Assembly (NCBI RefSeq): GCF_900101865.1
Contig: NZ_FNAH01000002.1
Span: 1-64,000, forward strand
Origin: Paracoccus isoporae
GTDB taxonomy: Bacteria > Pseudomonadota > Alphaproteobacteria > Rhodobacterales > Rhodobacteraceae
DNA: 64,000 bases
Reading direction: 5' to 3'
Shown piece after piece: positions 19,604 to 28,374 of the stretch (position 1 is its first letter; every line of letters begins with the position of its first letter). The translations under genes and the position numbers were made by a program. Below the pieces are notes generated by a model. The model did not search any database. It saw nothing but the letters and a program-made list of their open reading frames with translations, and had not been told where the DNA came from.

Positions 19604-19632
19604 TTGACAATTAACCGAATCCTCACTACCTC
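19604..19632 (+). promoter_or_regulatory. Probable promoter of the rpsM (alpha) operon
   Basis: A perfect TTGACA at 19604-19609 with TACCTC at 19627-19632, spacer 17. It lies just after the Panacea pair and about 125 bases before rpsM. The -10 match is weak. Confidence 0.5.
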
Positions 19633-19674
19633 ACGGCATCCCGCCATGGGAATCACCATCCGGTGACAGAGACG

Positions 19675-19735
19675 AGGCCCGAAAGCCGTCTTTCGGGCCT
19701 TCCGTTGTGAAAAAAGGTTCCGGTGCTACGGAACC
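19675..19735 (+). promoter_or_regulatory. Two-hairpin leader of the rpsM operon
   Basis: An 11-bp perfect stem (19675-19685 with 19690-19700, loop CCGT) is followed by a 7-bp stem GGTTCCG/CGGAACC (19716-19722 with 19729-19735, loop GTGCTA). Only a weak U tract follows the first. It could be a terminator of the upstream pair, or a ribosomal-protein-responsive leader. Confidence 0.5.
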
Positions 19736-19757
19736 GCAACAATGAAAAGGATAACGC

Positions 19758-20126
19758 GTGGCTCGTATTGCTGGCGTCAACATTCCGACGGGGAAACGTG
19801 TCCCCATCGCCCTGACCTATATCCACGGCATCGGCCCGGCCTATGCCAACCAGATCATCGAGGCGGTGGGCATCGACCCGACGCGCCGCGTCAATGAGCT
19901 CTCGGATGCCGAAGTTCTGCAGATCCGCGAATATATCGACGGCAATCTGACCGTCGAGGGCGATCTGCGCCGCGAGAACCAGATGAACATCAAGCGTCTG
20001 ATGGATCTCGGCTCCTATCGCGGGCTGCGCCACCGCCGCGGCCTTCCGGTCCGCGGTCAGCGCACCCACACCAATGCCCGCACCCGCAAGGGCCCGGCGA
20101 AACCCATCGCCGGCAAGAAGAAGTAA
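19758..20126 (+). CDS. rpsM: 30S ribosomal protein S13
   Basis: A 122-residue protein of the 30S head that contacts P-site tRNA. It begins with GTG and reads (M)[28 protein letters not shown] provides the ribosome-binding site. The H2TH-type [15 protein letters not shown] and the basic tail [16 protein letters not shown] are typical. A GTG start on a ribosomal gene after a structured leader may tune its translation. Confidence 0.97.
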   Translation: MARIAGVNIPTGKRVPIALTYIHGIGPAYANQIIEAVGIDPTRRVNELSDAEVLQIREYIDGNLTVEGDLRRENQMNIKRLMDLGSYRGLRHRRGLPVRGQRTHTNARTRKGPAKPIAGKKK

Positions 20127-20138
20127 GGAGGCAGGCAT

Positions 20139-20528
20139 ATGGCTCGTGATAAGACCCGCACCCGCCGCAAGGAGCGCAAGAACATCGCGGCTGGCGTCGC
20201 GCATGTGAACAGCTCGTTCAACAACACCAAGATCCTGATCTCCGACGTTCAGGGCAACGCGATTGCGTGGTCCTCGGCCGGCACGATGGGCTTCAAGGGT
20301 TCGCGCAAATCGACCCCTTACGCCGCCCAGATGGCCGCCGAAGACGCCGGCAAGAAGGCGCAGGAACATGGTGTGCGCACGCTGGAAGTCGAAGTGCAGG
20401 GCCCCGGCTCCGGCCGCGAATCGGCACTGCGCGCGCTCGCCGCGGTCGGCTTCAACATCACCGCGATCCGCGACGTGACCCCGATTGCGCATAACGGCGT
20501 TCGCCCGCCGAAGCGCCGTCGCGTCTGA
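20139..20528 (+). CDS. rpsK: 30S ribosomal protein S11
   Basis: A 129-residue platform protein near the mRNA exit. It contains [19 protein letters not shown] and the C-terminal signature [18 protein letters not shown]. It lies 12 bases after rpsM with AAGGAGGC. rpsD (S4), which follows rpsK in E. coli, is absent here, as usual in alphaproteobacteria. Confidence 0.98.
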   Translation: MARDKTRTRRKERKNIAAGVAHVNSSFNNTKILISDVQGNAIAWSSAGTMGFKGSRKSTPYAAQMAAEDAGKKAQEHGVRTLEVEVQGPGSGRESALRALAAVGFNITAIRDVTPIAHNGVRPPKRRRV

Positions 20529-20646
20529 TCCGCACTGATCGTCCTGCCCGCGCCGCAGCGATGTGGCGCGGGCAGGGTATTTCGCATTTCACCTCGGGCG
20601 TTCCGATTGCTGGTCATGGGATCGGAACAGGTATGGAGGCAAACGC

Positions 20647-21663
20647 ATGATCCACAAGAACTGGGCCGAGCTGATCAAGCCCTCGCAGCTTGACATCAAG
20701 ACCGGCGCCGATGCGACGCGCACCGCCACGGTCACCGCCGAACCGCTGGAGCGGGGCTTCGGCCTGACGCTCGGCAACGCGCTGCGCCGCGTGCTGCTGT
20801 CCTCGCTTCAGGGCGCGGCCATCACGTCGGTGCAGATCGACAACGTGCTGCATGAATTCTCCTCCGTCGCCGGTGTGCGCGAGGATGTGACCGACATCGT
20901 GCTGAACCTGAAGGGCGTGACCCTGAAGATGGATGTCGAGGGCACCAAGCGTCTCACCCTGTCGGCCAAGGGGCCGGGCGAGGTCAAGGCCGGCGCCATC
21001 CAGGAGACCGCCGGTATCACCGTACTGAACCGCGATCACGTCATCTGCCATCTGGATGACGGGGCGGAGCTGAACATGGAGCTGACCGTCACCACTGGCA
21101 AGGGTTATGTCGCCGCCGACAAGAACCGCCCCGAGGATGCGCCCATCGGGCTGATCCCGATCGACGCGATCTTCTCGCCGGTCAAGCGTGTCAGCTATGA
21201 GGTGACGCCGACCCGCGAAGGTCAGGTGCTCGACTATGACAAGCTGACCATGAAGGTCGAGACCGACGGCTCGCTGACCCCGGAAGACGCCGTGGCCTTC
21301 GCCGCGCGCATCCTTCAGGACCAGCTGTCCGTGTTCGTCAACTTCGACGAACCCGAAGCGGCGCGTGCGCAGAGCGACGATGACGGTCTGGAATTCGATC
21401 CGCGCCTGCTCAAGAAGGTGGACGAGCTGGAATTGTCGGTGCGTTCGGCCAACTGCCTGAAGAACGACAACATCGTCTATATCGGCGACCTCATCCAGAA
21501 GACCGAGGCCGAGATGCTGCGCACGCCGAATTTCGGCCGCAAGTCGCTCAACGAGATCAAGGAAGTGCTCTCGGGCATGGGTCTCCATCTCGGCATGGAT
21601 GTCGTGGACTGGCCGCCGGAGAATATCGAGGATCTGGCCAAGCGCTTCGACGACCAGTTCTGA
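20647..21663 (+). CDS. rpoA: RNA polymerase alpha subunit
   Basis: A 338-residue protein. The N-terminal domain (about residues 1-235) contains [19 protein letters not shown], which dimerises and nucleates polymerase assembly. The C-terminal domain (about 255-338) contains the helix-hairpin-helix region [16 protein letters not shown], which binds UP elements and activators. The start at 20647 ([15 protein letters not shown]) follows GGAGGCAAACGC; the longer open frame upstream is non-coding. Confidence 0.98.
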   Translation: MIHKNWAELIKPSQLDIKTGADATRTATVTAEPLERGFGLTLGNALRRVLLSSLQGAAITSVQIDNVLHEFSSVAGVREDVTDIVLNLKGVTLKMDVEGTKRLTLSAKGPGEVKAGAIQETAGITVLNRDHVICHLDDGAELNMELTVTTGKGYVAADKNRPEDAPIGLIPIDAIFSPVKRVSYEVTPTREGQVLDYDKLTMKVETDGSLTPEDAVAFAARILQDQLSVFVNFDEPEAARAQSDDDGLEFDPRLLKKVDELELSVRSANCLKNDNIVYIGDLIQKTEAEMLRTPNFGRKSLNEIKEVLSGMGLHLGMDVVDWPPENIEDLAKRFDDQF

Positions 21664-21672
21664 TCGGAAATA

Positions 21673-21735
21673 CCGGGGGCGTCATACCGCCTGTGTACGT
21701 TCTGAGTACGCGCGGTGTACGCATGGTGCCCCCGG
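21673..21735 (+). promoter_or_regulatory. Extended RNA-like stem between rpoA and rplQ
   Basis: Three nested helices span 63 bases: CCGGGGGC 21673-21680 with GCCCCCGG 21728-21735, ACCGC 21686-21690 with GCGGT 21712-21716, and GTAC 21695-21698 with GTAC 21706-21709. Five A follow rather than T, so it is not a plus-strand terminator. It may be a leader element for rplQ or an mRNA-processing site. Confidence 0.55.
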
Positions 21736-21819
21736 AAAAACGGGCAATTCCGCCCCAAGGAGAGCGTCCCGCACGCATGGGCCGCCAGACAAAGCAAAAG
21801 ACGTTAACGGAGATATATC

Positions 21820-22239
21820 ATGCGTCACGCCCGCGGCTATCGCCGCCTCAACCGCACCCACGAACACCGCAAGGCGCTGTTCGCCAACATGGCCGGCTCG
21901 CTGATCGAGCATGAGCAGATCAAGACCACCCTGCCCAAGGCCAAGGAACTGCGTCCGATCGTCGAGAAGCTGATCACGCTCGCCAAGCGCGGCGATCTGC
22001 ACGCCCGCCGCCAGGCCGCCGCCCAGCTCAAGCAGGATGGCCATGTGGCCAAGCTGTTTGACGAACTCGGTGCCCGCTACAAGGACCGCCAGGGCGGCTA
22101 TGTCCGCGTGCTGAAGGCGGGCTTCCGCTATGGCGACATGGCACCGATGGCGATTATCGAGCTGGTGGACCGCGATCCCAACGCCAAAGGCGCCGCCGAT
22201 CGCGCGCGCATCGAGGCAGAGGACGACGCCGAGGACTGA
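21820..22239 (+). CDS. rplQ: 50S ribosomal protein L17
   Basis: A 139-residue protein near the tunnel exit. It begins [20 protein letters not shown]; the start is fixed by this universal N-terminus. The C-terminus (after about residue 120) is a short acidic extension. It follows rpoA at 156 bases, with a structured element between, and is followed by a strong terminator, ending the ribosomal cluster. Confidence 0.98.
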   Translation: MRHARGYRRLNRTHEHRKALFANMAGSLIEHEQIKTTLPKAKELRPIVEKLITLAKRGDLHARRQAAAQLKQDGHVAKLFDELGARYKDRQGGYVRVLKAGFRYGDMAPMAIIELVDRDPNAKGAADRARIEAEDDAED

Positions 22240-22259
22240 TTCGGCTTAAAGACATCTTG

Positions 22260-22295
22260 ACGCCCCGCCGGTGACATGCCCGGCGGGGCGTTTTT
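22260..22295 (+). terminator. Rho-independent terminator after rplQ
   Basis: An 11-bp stem (22260-22270 with 22281-22291), a 10-base loop and a T5 run. It closes the rpsM-rplQ unit. Confidence 0.92.
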
Positions 22296-22470
22296 CGTTT
22301 CGAATCGGTGGATCCGGTCGGATCACCTGTTGGAAACCTGCCCGGAATTGCCATGTTTTGTGGATATTACATCGAATATAGCGGCCGGGCTGGCGCATGA
22401 CGCAAGATCTTGTGAGTATGCGCCTCAAACAAGCTTCCCTTGCTATCGGAAACACGCCATTGTTGTTTTG

Positions 22471-22480
22471 CGAGTACTCG
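22471..22480 (+). promoter_or_regulatory. Perfect palindrome upstream of luxR
   Basis: CGAGTACTCG is a perfect 10-base palindrome 24 bases before the luxR start, in an AT-rich stretch that should contain the promoter. It could be an operator (for example autoregulation); there is no match to a full 18-20 base lux box. Confidence 0.3.
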
Positions 22481-22504
22481 AAATCATTTGTGTAATAAGC
22501 TGAT

Positions 22505-23116
22505 ATGTCTGCCAGAGCCGAAATTTCCGCACTGCTGAGCAAGTTAGGCCCTTTCGCGCCGAAAGGGTATTTCATCGGGCTGCATATCCGATTTGCAGCG
22601 CCGATCATGCAGTTTCAGACCTATGACGAGGCGTGGGCGGAGCATTATTCCGCGAAAGCCTATGCGCTGCGCGATCCGACGATTGCCTGGGGGTTCTCGA
22701 CCAATGGCGCGATCCGCTGGTCGGCGATGCCGGTGCCGGATCCGTTCGACATTCTGGGCGACGCCGCGAAATTCGGCATGAAATACGGTGTCGCGCTGTC
22801 CGTCGGCCCGCTGAGTTCCCGCACCATCGCCGGGATGACGCGCGGCGACCGCGAATATAACGATTCAGAGATCGAGGAGATCTCTAAACTGATCCGCCAG
22901 CTCCACGAGATTACGGAGCCGCCGGAGAGCCTCACAAGGGCTCAGATCGAGGCCCTTCGATGTATCGCGGAGGGTGATCGCCATGCTGCAGCGGCTGCCA
23001 AGCTTGGTATCACGGAAAGCGCTTTCAAGGCCCGGCTCATCTCCGCGCGCGAACGACTGATGGCCCGGACCACTGCGGAGGCGCTGCAGAGAGCCAAGGA
23101 ATACCGTCTGCTCTAG
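22505..23116 (+). CDS. LuxR-family quorum-sensing regulator
   Basis: A 203-residue protein. Residues about 20-135 resemble the autoinducer-binding domain (HYSAKAYALRDPTIAWGF and the following tryptophans line the acyl-homoserine-lactone pocket in relatives). Residues about 140-200 are a LuxR-type helix-turn-helix (LTRAQIEALRCIAEGDRHAA, then LGITESAFKARL). It is shorter than typical LuxR (about 240), mostly at the N-terminus. It is encoded directly before a luxI homologue on the same strand and so is presumed to be its cognate receptor. ATG 22505 is the first start in frame. Confidence 0.87.
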   Translation: MSARAEISALLSKLGPFAPKGYFIGLHIRFAAPIMQFQTYDEAWAEHYSAKAYALRDPTIAWGFSTNGAIRWSAMPVPDPFDILGDAAKFGMKYGVALSVGPLSSRTIAGMTRGDREYNDSEIEEISKLIRQLHEITEPPESLTRAQIEALRCIAEGDRHAAAAAKLGITESAFKARLISARERLMARTTAEALQRAKEYRLL

Positions 23117-23138
23117 GCCATCGCCCGTCATCGCATAC

Positions 23139-23164
23139 CCTGGGGCCGACCCCTCAATCCCAGG
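23139..23164 (+). promoter_or_regulatory. Hairpin covering the luxI ribosome-binding site
   Basis: CCTGGG (23139-23144) can pair with CCCAGG (23159-23164), whose last bases belong to the AGGAG Shine-Dalgarno of luxI. A competing GGGG/CCCC pairing lies inside. This could limit luxI translation; no experimental support. Confidence 0.3.
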
Positions 23165-23174
23165 AGTTAGAACA

Positions 23175-23765
23175 ATGCAGACGACGACGATTTCCTTCAC
23201 GAACATGCACACGCACGGTGAATTATTTGCCAATATTCTGCGGGCCCGCCGGCAGAGCTTTATCGTGCAGAATAATTGGGACCTTCCCCAGGCGGAAGGG
23301 ATGGAGTTTGACCAGTATGACACACCGGCGTCGCGTTGGGTGGCGGTTCACGAACGGGGCGAAGTTCTGGCGGGGATCCGCCTGACGCCCACCACCGCGC
23401 GTTGCGGCATCTATTCCTACATGATCCGGGACGCACAGCGCGGCATCCTCGGCGGCTCCATCCCGCAGAACCTGCTCTACGAGGATGCGCCGGTCGATGA
23501 CCATGTCTGGGAATCCAGCCGTGTCTTCGTCAGCCACGCCGTGCCGATGGGGGTGCGCCGCAAGGTCCACGCCCAGCTCATCGACGGGCTGAACCAGTCG
23601 GCCCGCGAACTGGGCGCGACGCGGCATATCGGGCTCATCAACTCGAGCTGGCCGCGGTGGTACCGTCGCTGTGGCATGGAGGGGGAAGCGATGGGTCCGG
23701 TGCTGAACTTCGATGACGGCGCCTTCCAGGTGGTCGCCACGAATCTGGTCCAGAAACTGCACTGA
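23175..23765 (+). CDS. LuxI-family acyl-homoserine-lactone synthase
   Basis: A 196-residue enzyme that should make an acyl-homoserine lactone from S-adenosylmethionine and an acyl carrier protein. The conserved family residues are present: R25, F29, W35, E44, D46, D49, R69, E113 and R116 (in ESSRVFVS). It starts at ATG 23175 with AGGAG 8 bases upstream. It lies 58 bases after the luxR homologue, so the pair forms a self-contained quorum-sensing circuit. Chain length of the product cannot be read from sequence. Confidence 0.92.
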   Translation: MQTTTISFTNMHTHGELFANILRARRQSFIVQNNWDLPQAEGMEFDQYDTPASRWVAVHERGEVLAGIRLTPTTARCGIYSYMIRDAQRGILGGSIPQNLLYEDAPVDDHVWESSRVFVSHAVPMGVRRKVHAQLIDGLNQSARELGATRHIGLINSSWPRWYRRCGMEGEAMGPVLNFDDGAFQVVATNLVQKLH

Positions 23766-23806
23766 CCCTTTTGCTTCGATGGCGGGCGGCGTAGTCTCCG
23801 CCCGTC

Positions 23807-25135
23807 ATGGCCGATCTTTTCGACAGCGCGGCGGGCGGCGACCCGGACGACCGGACCGAAAGATCGGTGCGGGCGGCGCCGCTTGCCGACCGTATCCGGC
23901 CGCGCTCGCTGGCGCAGGTCATTGGGCAGGGCAAGGTGCTGGACCGCGACGGCCCGCTCGGCGCGATGCTGGCAGCGGGCAGCCTGTCCTCGCTGATCCT
24001 GTGGGGCCCGCCGGGCGTGGGCAAGACCACCATCGCGCGCCTGCTGGCCGATGAGACCGAGCTGAAATTCGTCCAGATCAGCGCGATCTTTTCCGGCGTG
24101 CCGGAGCTGCGCAAGGTGTTCGAGGCGGCGAAGCTGCGCCGGCAGCAGGGCGGCGGCACGCTGCTGTTCGTGGATGAGATCCACCGCTTCAACAAGGCGC
24201 AGCAGGACAGTTTCCTGCCGCATATGGAGGACGGCACCATCCTTCTGGTCGGCGCCACCACCGAGAATCCCAGCTTCGAGCTGAATGCCGCATTGCTGTC
24301 GCGCGCCCAGGTGATCGTGCTGAAACGGCTGAGCCTGGCCGATCTGGAATTGCTGGCACAGCGCGCCGAGAAGGAGTTCGGTCGCGCGCTTCCTCTGACC
24401 GGCGCGGCGCGCGAGGCGCTCTTGGAGATGGCCGATGGCGATGGGCGCGCGGCGCTGAACCTGATCGAACAGGTGATGGCCTGGAAGCTGGACACGCCGC
24501 TCGACCCCGAGGCGCTGTCGGCGCGGCTGATGAAGCGGGCGGCAAAATACGACAAATCCGGCGACGAGCATTACAACCTGATCTCTGCCCTGCATAAATC
24601 GGTGCGCGGCTCCGACCCCGACGCCGCGCTCTACTGGCTGGCGCGGATGCTGGAAGGGGGCGAGGATCCGCGCTATCTCGCCCGCCGCATCACTCGCATG
24701 GCGGTCGAGGATATCGGACTGGCCGATCCGGCGGCACAGCGCCACTGCCTGGATGCCTGGGCGCTCTATGAACGTCTCGGCAGCCCGGAGGGCGAGCTGG
24801 CGCTCGGGCAGGCGGTGATCTATCTGGCGCTCGCCCCGAAATCCAATGCCGGTTACGTCGCCTATAAGGGCGCACGGGCCGAGGCGAAGAGAACCGGCAG
24901 CCTGATGCCGCCCGCCCATATCCTGAACGCACCGACCAGGCTGATGAAGGAGCAGGGCTATGGCAGCGGCTATGCCTATGACCACGACGCCGAGGACGGG
25001 TTCAGCGGCCAGAACTACTTTCCCGACGGCATGAAGCGCCCGGTGCTCTATAGCCCGGTCGAGCGCGGTTTCGAGCGCGAGCTGAAAAAGCGCCTCGACT
25101 GGTTCGTCGCGCAGCGCCTGAAGCGCGGGGGCTGA
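23807..25135 (+). CDS. rarA: Replication-associated recombination protein A (AAA+ ATPase)
   Basis: A 442-residue clamp-loader-like AAA+ protein (RarA/MgsA; WRNIP1 in eukaryotes) acting at stalled replication forks. Walker A is GPPGVGKT (residues 67-74) and Walker B FVDEIHRF (121-128); GATTENPSFELNAALLSR is the family's sensor-1 region. The C-terminal tetramerisation domain with HYNLISALHKSVRGSDPDAA and the final motif YFPDG are intact. It starts 41 bases after luxI. It begins a run of six tightly packed genes ending with the ATP12 gene. Confidence 0.95.
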   Translation: MADLFDSAAGGDPDDRTERSVRAAPLADRIRPRSLAQVIGQGKVLDRDGPLGAMLAAGSLSSLILWGPPGVGKTTIARLLADETELKFVQISAIFSGVPELRKVFEAAKLRRQQGGGTLLFVDEIHRFNKAQQDSFLPHMEDGTILLVGATTENPSFELNAALLSRAQVIVLKRLSLADLELLAQRAEKEFGRALPLTGAAREALLEMADGDGRAALNLIEQVMAWKLDTPLDPEALSARLMKRAAKYDKSGDEHYNLISALHKSVRGSDPDAALYWLARMLEGGEDPRYLARRITRMAVEDIGLADPAAQRHCLDAWALYERLGSPEGELALGQAVIYLALAPKSNAGYVAYKGARAEAKRTGSLMPPAHILNAPTRLMKEQGYGSGYAYDHDAEDGFSGQNYFPDGMKRPVLYSPVERGFERELKKRLDWFVAQRLKRGG

Positions 25136-25144
25136 GCGCGGGCG

Positions 25145-25585
25145 ATGTGTGGCATTCGCCGCTTTCTGGGACACTGGCACCTGACGCGAGAGATCTCCGG
25201 CGGCGGGCGGTTCGACGGCGTGGCGGTGATCGCGCCGGACGGGGCGGGTGGGGCCGTCTATGACGAGGAAGGCGTGCTGTCGCTGCCCGGTCAGCCGCCT
25301 TTTCAGGCCACACGGCGCTATCTCTGGCGGCAGGAGGGGGACGGGATCGCGGTATGCTTCGCGGATGGCCGGTTCTTTCACCGCTTCGATCCGGCGATGC
25401 CTGCCCCGCAGGCGCGTCATCTCTGCCCGCCGGATCTCTATGACGTGACCTATGATTTCACGGACTGGCCACGATGGTCCGCTCTCTGGCGGGTCGAGGG
25501 GCCGCGCAAATCCTACGTCATGCGCTCGGACTACGTCGCGGCCGCGTTGACAGCGCCGGGGCAAGACGCCATGGCTCTGCCATGA
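25145..25585 (+). CDS. DUF6314 family protein
   Basis: A 146-residue protein that fits the DUF6314 pattern: FLGHWHLTREISGGGRFDGVA at the start, RRYLW in the middle, DGRFFHRF, and CPPDLYDVTYDF...WRVEGPRKSY at the end. The fold may be a lipocalin-like beta barrel, but no function is known. No signal peptide. Its stop overlaps the crcB start (ATGA) and it lies 9 bases after rarA. Confidence 0.7.
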   Translation: MCGIRRFLGHWHLTREISGGGRFDGVAVIAPDGAGGAVYDEEGVLSLPGQPPFQATRRYLWRQEGDGIAVCFADGRFFHRFDPAMPAPQARHLCPPDLYDVTYDFTDWPRWSALWRVEGPRKSYVMRSDYVAAALTAPGQDAMALP

Positions 25586-25956
25586 ACACTTTTCTGCAAG
25601 TAGCCATCGGCGGGGCGATCGGCGCGACGGGCCGCTACGCGGTCGGCGTCGCGGCGATGCGCGGCTTCGGGCCGGGCTTCCCGGCCGGCACGCTGATCGT
25701 CAACATCGCCGGATCCTTCCTGATGGGGCTTCTGGTCGTCGGGCTGGCGCAGCGCGGCGGCAACCAGTTCGCGCCGCTGTTGCTGACCGGGATGCTGGGT
25801 GGCTTCACCACGTTTTCGGCGTTTTCGCTGGACGCGATCAGCCTGTGGGAGCGCGGTCAGGTCGGAACGGCCAGTGTCTATGTGATCGCCTCCGTGCTGC
25901 TGTCGCTGCTGGCGGTGGGCGTGGGGCTGGCGCTTGGCCGGGGGATCTGGGCATGA
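25582..25956 (+). CDS. crcB: Fluoride exporter CrcB/Fluc
   Basis: A 124-residue four-helix membrane protein of the Fluc fluoride channel family. It shows GGAIGATGRY at the start, VNIAGSFLMG in helix 2, and GGFTTFSAFSLD, the phenylalanine/threonine fluoride track, in helix 3. The start at 25582 overlaps the DUF6314 stop and its stop overlaps the next start, both ATGA. Because it is embedded in an operon there is no room for the fluoride riboswitch that often precedes crcB. Confidence 0.95.
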   Translation: MNTFLQVAIGGAIGATGRYAVGVAAMRGFGPGFPAGTLIVNIAGSFLMGLLVVGLAQRGGNQFAPLLLTGMLGGFTTFSAFSLDAISLWERGQVGTASVYVIASVLLSLLAVGVGLALGRGIWA

Positions 25957-26996
25957 GCGGGGTGCAGATGATCCGGGTCAGCGGTGATGAGGGCGATCAG
26001 CGGCTGGATCGCTGGCTAAAGAAGCGCTTTCCGCAGCTCACCCAGGGCGCGGTCGAGAAGATGTGCCGCAAGGGCGAATTGCGCGTCGATGGCGGGCGGG
26101 TGAAGGCCAATACCCGTATCGAGACGGGGCAGGAGGTGCGGGTGCCGCCGCTGCCCGATGCGCCCGCACCAAAGGCAGAGGCGCCGCGCATCCCCGACAG
26201 CGATGTGCAGATGATCCAGGCGGCGGTGATCTGGAAGGATCAGCACATCATCGCCATCAACAAGCCGCCGGGCCTGCCCTCGCAGGGTGGCTCGGGGCAG
26301 GGCAACCGCCATGTGGACGGGCTGACCGAGGCGTTGAAATTCGGCTACAAGGACCGGCCGAAGCTGGTGCACCGGCTGGACAAGGACACGTCGGGCGTGC
26401 TGCTTCTGGCGCGCACCGACCGCGTGGCGCGGGGCCTGTCCGAGGCGTTCCGCGCCAAGACCACGCGCAAGATCTACTGGGCGGCGGTGGCGGGCGTGCC
26501 CAGCCCGCGCATGGGCACGGTGCGCTACGGGCTGGTCAAGGCCGGCGGGCATGGCCGCGGCGGCGAGGGCGAGAAGATGATCGCCGTCCATCCCCGCGAC
26601 ATCGCCTCGACCGAGGGCGCCAAGCGCGCCACCACCGATTACGCCGTGCTGGACAATCTCGCGCAGCGGGTGAGCTGGTGCGCGCTCGTCCCCATCACCG
26701 GGCGCACCCATCAGCTCCGCGCCCATATGGCCGAGCTGGGCCACCCGATCGTGGGCGACGGAAAATATGGCGGCTCGGGACAGGAAAATCTGGGCGATGG
26801 CTGGGGCGCGCAGCTTGGCGGAGAGATCAGCCGCAAGCTGCATCTTCACGCCCGCAGCATCTCCTTCACCCATCCCGTGACCCTCGAGCAGATCAGCCTG
26901 ACCGCGCCCTTGCCCGACCATATGCGGCGCACCTGGAAAACCCTTGGCTGGCATGAAAGCGAGGTGCCGGCCGACCCGTTCGAGGAGATGCCATGA
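25953..26996 (+). CDS. rluC: RluA-family 23S rRNA pseudouridine synthase (RluC-like)
   Basis: A 347-residue enzyme. An N-terminal S4 RNA-binding domain (about residues 15-70) precedes the catalytic domain with HRLDKDTSGVLLLAR; D143 is the catalytic aspartate. PITGRTHQLRAHMAELGHPIVGD follows. By domain order it is most like RluC (23S positions 955/2504/2580 in E. coli); RluD is the alternative. It is coupled to crcB and to the next gene by ATGA overlaps. Confidence 0.9.
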   Translation: MSGVQMIRVSGDEGDQRLDRWLKKRFPQLTQGAVEKMCRKGELRVDGGRVKANTRIETGQEVRVPPLPDAPAPKAEAPRIPDSDVQMIQAAVIWKDQHIIAINKPPGLPSQGGSGQGNRHVDGLTEALKFGYKDRPKLVHRLDKDTSGVLLLARTDRVARGLSEAFRAKTTRKIYWAAVAGVPSPRMGTVRYGLVKAGGHGRGGEGEKMIAVHPRDIASTEGAKRATTDYAVLDNLAQRVSWCALVPITGRTHQLRAHMAELGHPIVGDGKYGGSGQENLGDGWGAQLGGEISRKLHLHARSISFTHPVTLEQISLTAPLPDHMRRTWKTLGWHESEVPADPFEEMP

Positions 26997-27646
26997 AGCT
27001 GGTTGTGTTCGATGTCGATGGCACGCTTATCGATTCCGAGGCGCTGATCGTCGGCGCGATGGAGATGGCGTTCGAGGGCGTCGGCATGTCGCCGCTCGAC
27101 CGGACGCAGGTCTTGTCCATCGTCGGGCTGTCGCTTCCGGTCGCAGTCGGGCGGCTGGCGCCGGAGGCCCCGCTGACGCAGCAGGACGCCATCGTCGAGG
27201 GCTATCGCAACGCCTTCCTGTCACGCCGCATCGACTCCGAGGCGCCGCTTTATGAGGGCGCGCGGGACTGTCTCGACGCGCTGGCGGCGCGGGACGATCT
27301 GGTGCTGGGGGTGGCGACGGGAAAGTCGCGGCGCGGGCTGGACGCGATGCTGGATCATCACGGGCTGCGCGGCCATTTCGTGACGTTGCAGACCGCCGAT
27401 CAGCACCCCTCGAAGCCGCACCCGGACATGTTGCTGAGCGCCTGTCGCGAGGCTGGGCTGGCGCCCGGAGATGCGCTGATGATCGGCGATACCGAGTTCG
27501 ACATGGAGATGGCCGATGCGGCCGGCTGCGACGCGATTGCGGTGAGTTGGGGCTATCACGCGCCCGACGCGTTGCGCGCCTTGGGCAAACCGCTGGCCGG
27601 GGACTACGCCGAACTGCGCCGCATGATCGAGGACTGGGCGGCATGA
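26993..27646 (+). CDS. HAD-superfamily phosphatase (phosphoglycolate phosphatase-like)
   Basis: A 217-residue HAD hydrolase. Motif I is VVFDVDGTLIDSE with nucleophile D7 and acid D9; motif II is the VATGKS threonine; motif III the lysine in SKPHPDML; motif IV GDTEFDMEMA. An alpha-helical cap lies between motifs I and II. The closest named type is Gph, but the substrate is not certain. Overlaps with rluC and the ATP12 gene (ATGA at both ends) show a single coupled transcript. Confidence 0.88.
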   Translation: MKLVVFDVDGTLIDSEALIVGAMEMAFEGVGMSPLDRTQVLSIVGLSLPVAVGRLAPEAPLTQQDAIVEGYRNAFLSRRIDSEAPLYEGARDCLDALAARDDLVLGVATGKSRRGLDAMLDHHGLRGHFVTLQTADQHPSKPHPDMLLSACREAGLAPGDALMIGDTEFDMEMADAAGCDAIAVSWGYHAPDALRALGKPLAGDYAELRRMIEDWAA

Positions 27647-28353
27647 GCGAATGGGCAGCACGGCGGTTCTGGACCGAGGCCGCATCCGAACCGGCCGAGG
27701 GCGGGTATCGGGTCACGCTGGACGGCAAGCCGGTGATGACGCCGGGCAAGAAGCCGATGATCCTGCCCACCGCCGCGCTTGCCGATGCGGTGGCGGCGGA
27801 ATGGGACGCGCAGCAGGGCGTGATCCGGCCCGAGACCATGCCGCTGACCCGCGCCGCCAATTCCGCCATCGAGAAGGTGGCGCCGCAATTCGACGCGGTG
27901 GCGGATATGCTGGCAGATTATGGCGGCACCGACCTGCTCAGCTATCGCGCGACGGAGCCGGAGGCACTGATCGCGCGGCAGGAAGAGGGCTGGGATCCGC
28001 TGCTCGACTGGGCGGCGGATCGGCTGGGTGCGCGGCTGGCGGTGACGCAGGGGGTGATGCCGGTGGCGCAGGACACGGCAGCGCTTGCCCGGCTGCGCGC
28101 GCGGATCGGCGGGCTGGATGCGTTCCGGCTGACCGCGCTGCATGATCTGGTGACGCTGCCCGGATCGCTGATCCTGGGCCTCGCGGTTCTGGAAGGGCGG
28201 CTGAGCGCCGATGACGCGCATGCGCTCTCGCGCATCGACGAAACTTATCAGGCCGAGATCTGGGGCCAGGACGACGAGGCCGACTCCGCCGCGGCGAACC
28301 GGCTGGCGGCGATGCGCAATGCCGAAAAACTGCTTGGCTTGTTGTCAGCCTGA
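27643..28353 (+). CDS. ATP12 family F1-ATPase assembly chaperone
   Basis: A 236-residue protein of the ATP12 family; the mitochondrial relative binds the F1 alpha subunit during assembly. It shows the family pattern RRFWTEA, YRVTLDGKPVMTPGKKPM (N-terminal beta domain), MPLTRAANSAIEKV and the LLSYRATEPEAL helix region. ATG 27643 overlaps the HAD stop. It closes the rarA-led run. ATP12 genes are found in alphaproteobacteria and mitochondria, supporting the taxonomic call. Confidence 0.92.
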   Translation: MSEWAARRFWTEAASEPAEGGYRVTLDGKPVMTPGKKPMILPTAALADAVAAEWDAQQGVIRPETMPLTRAANSAIEKVAPQFDAVADMLADYGGTDLLSYRATEPEALIARQEEGWDPLLDWAADRLGARLAVTQGVMPVAQDTAALARLRARIGGLDAFRLTALHDLVTLPGSLILGLAVLEGRLSADDAHALSRIDETYQAEIWGQDDEADSAAANRLAAMRNAEKLLGLLSA

Positions 28354-28374
28354 GCTGATGGCCGCACGCCGCGC

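Noticed and set aside
25500-25582. Possible fluoride riboswitch before crcB
   Set aside because: crcB overlaps the upstream coding sequence by 4 bases and no riboswitch-like fold is evident in the short space.
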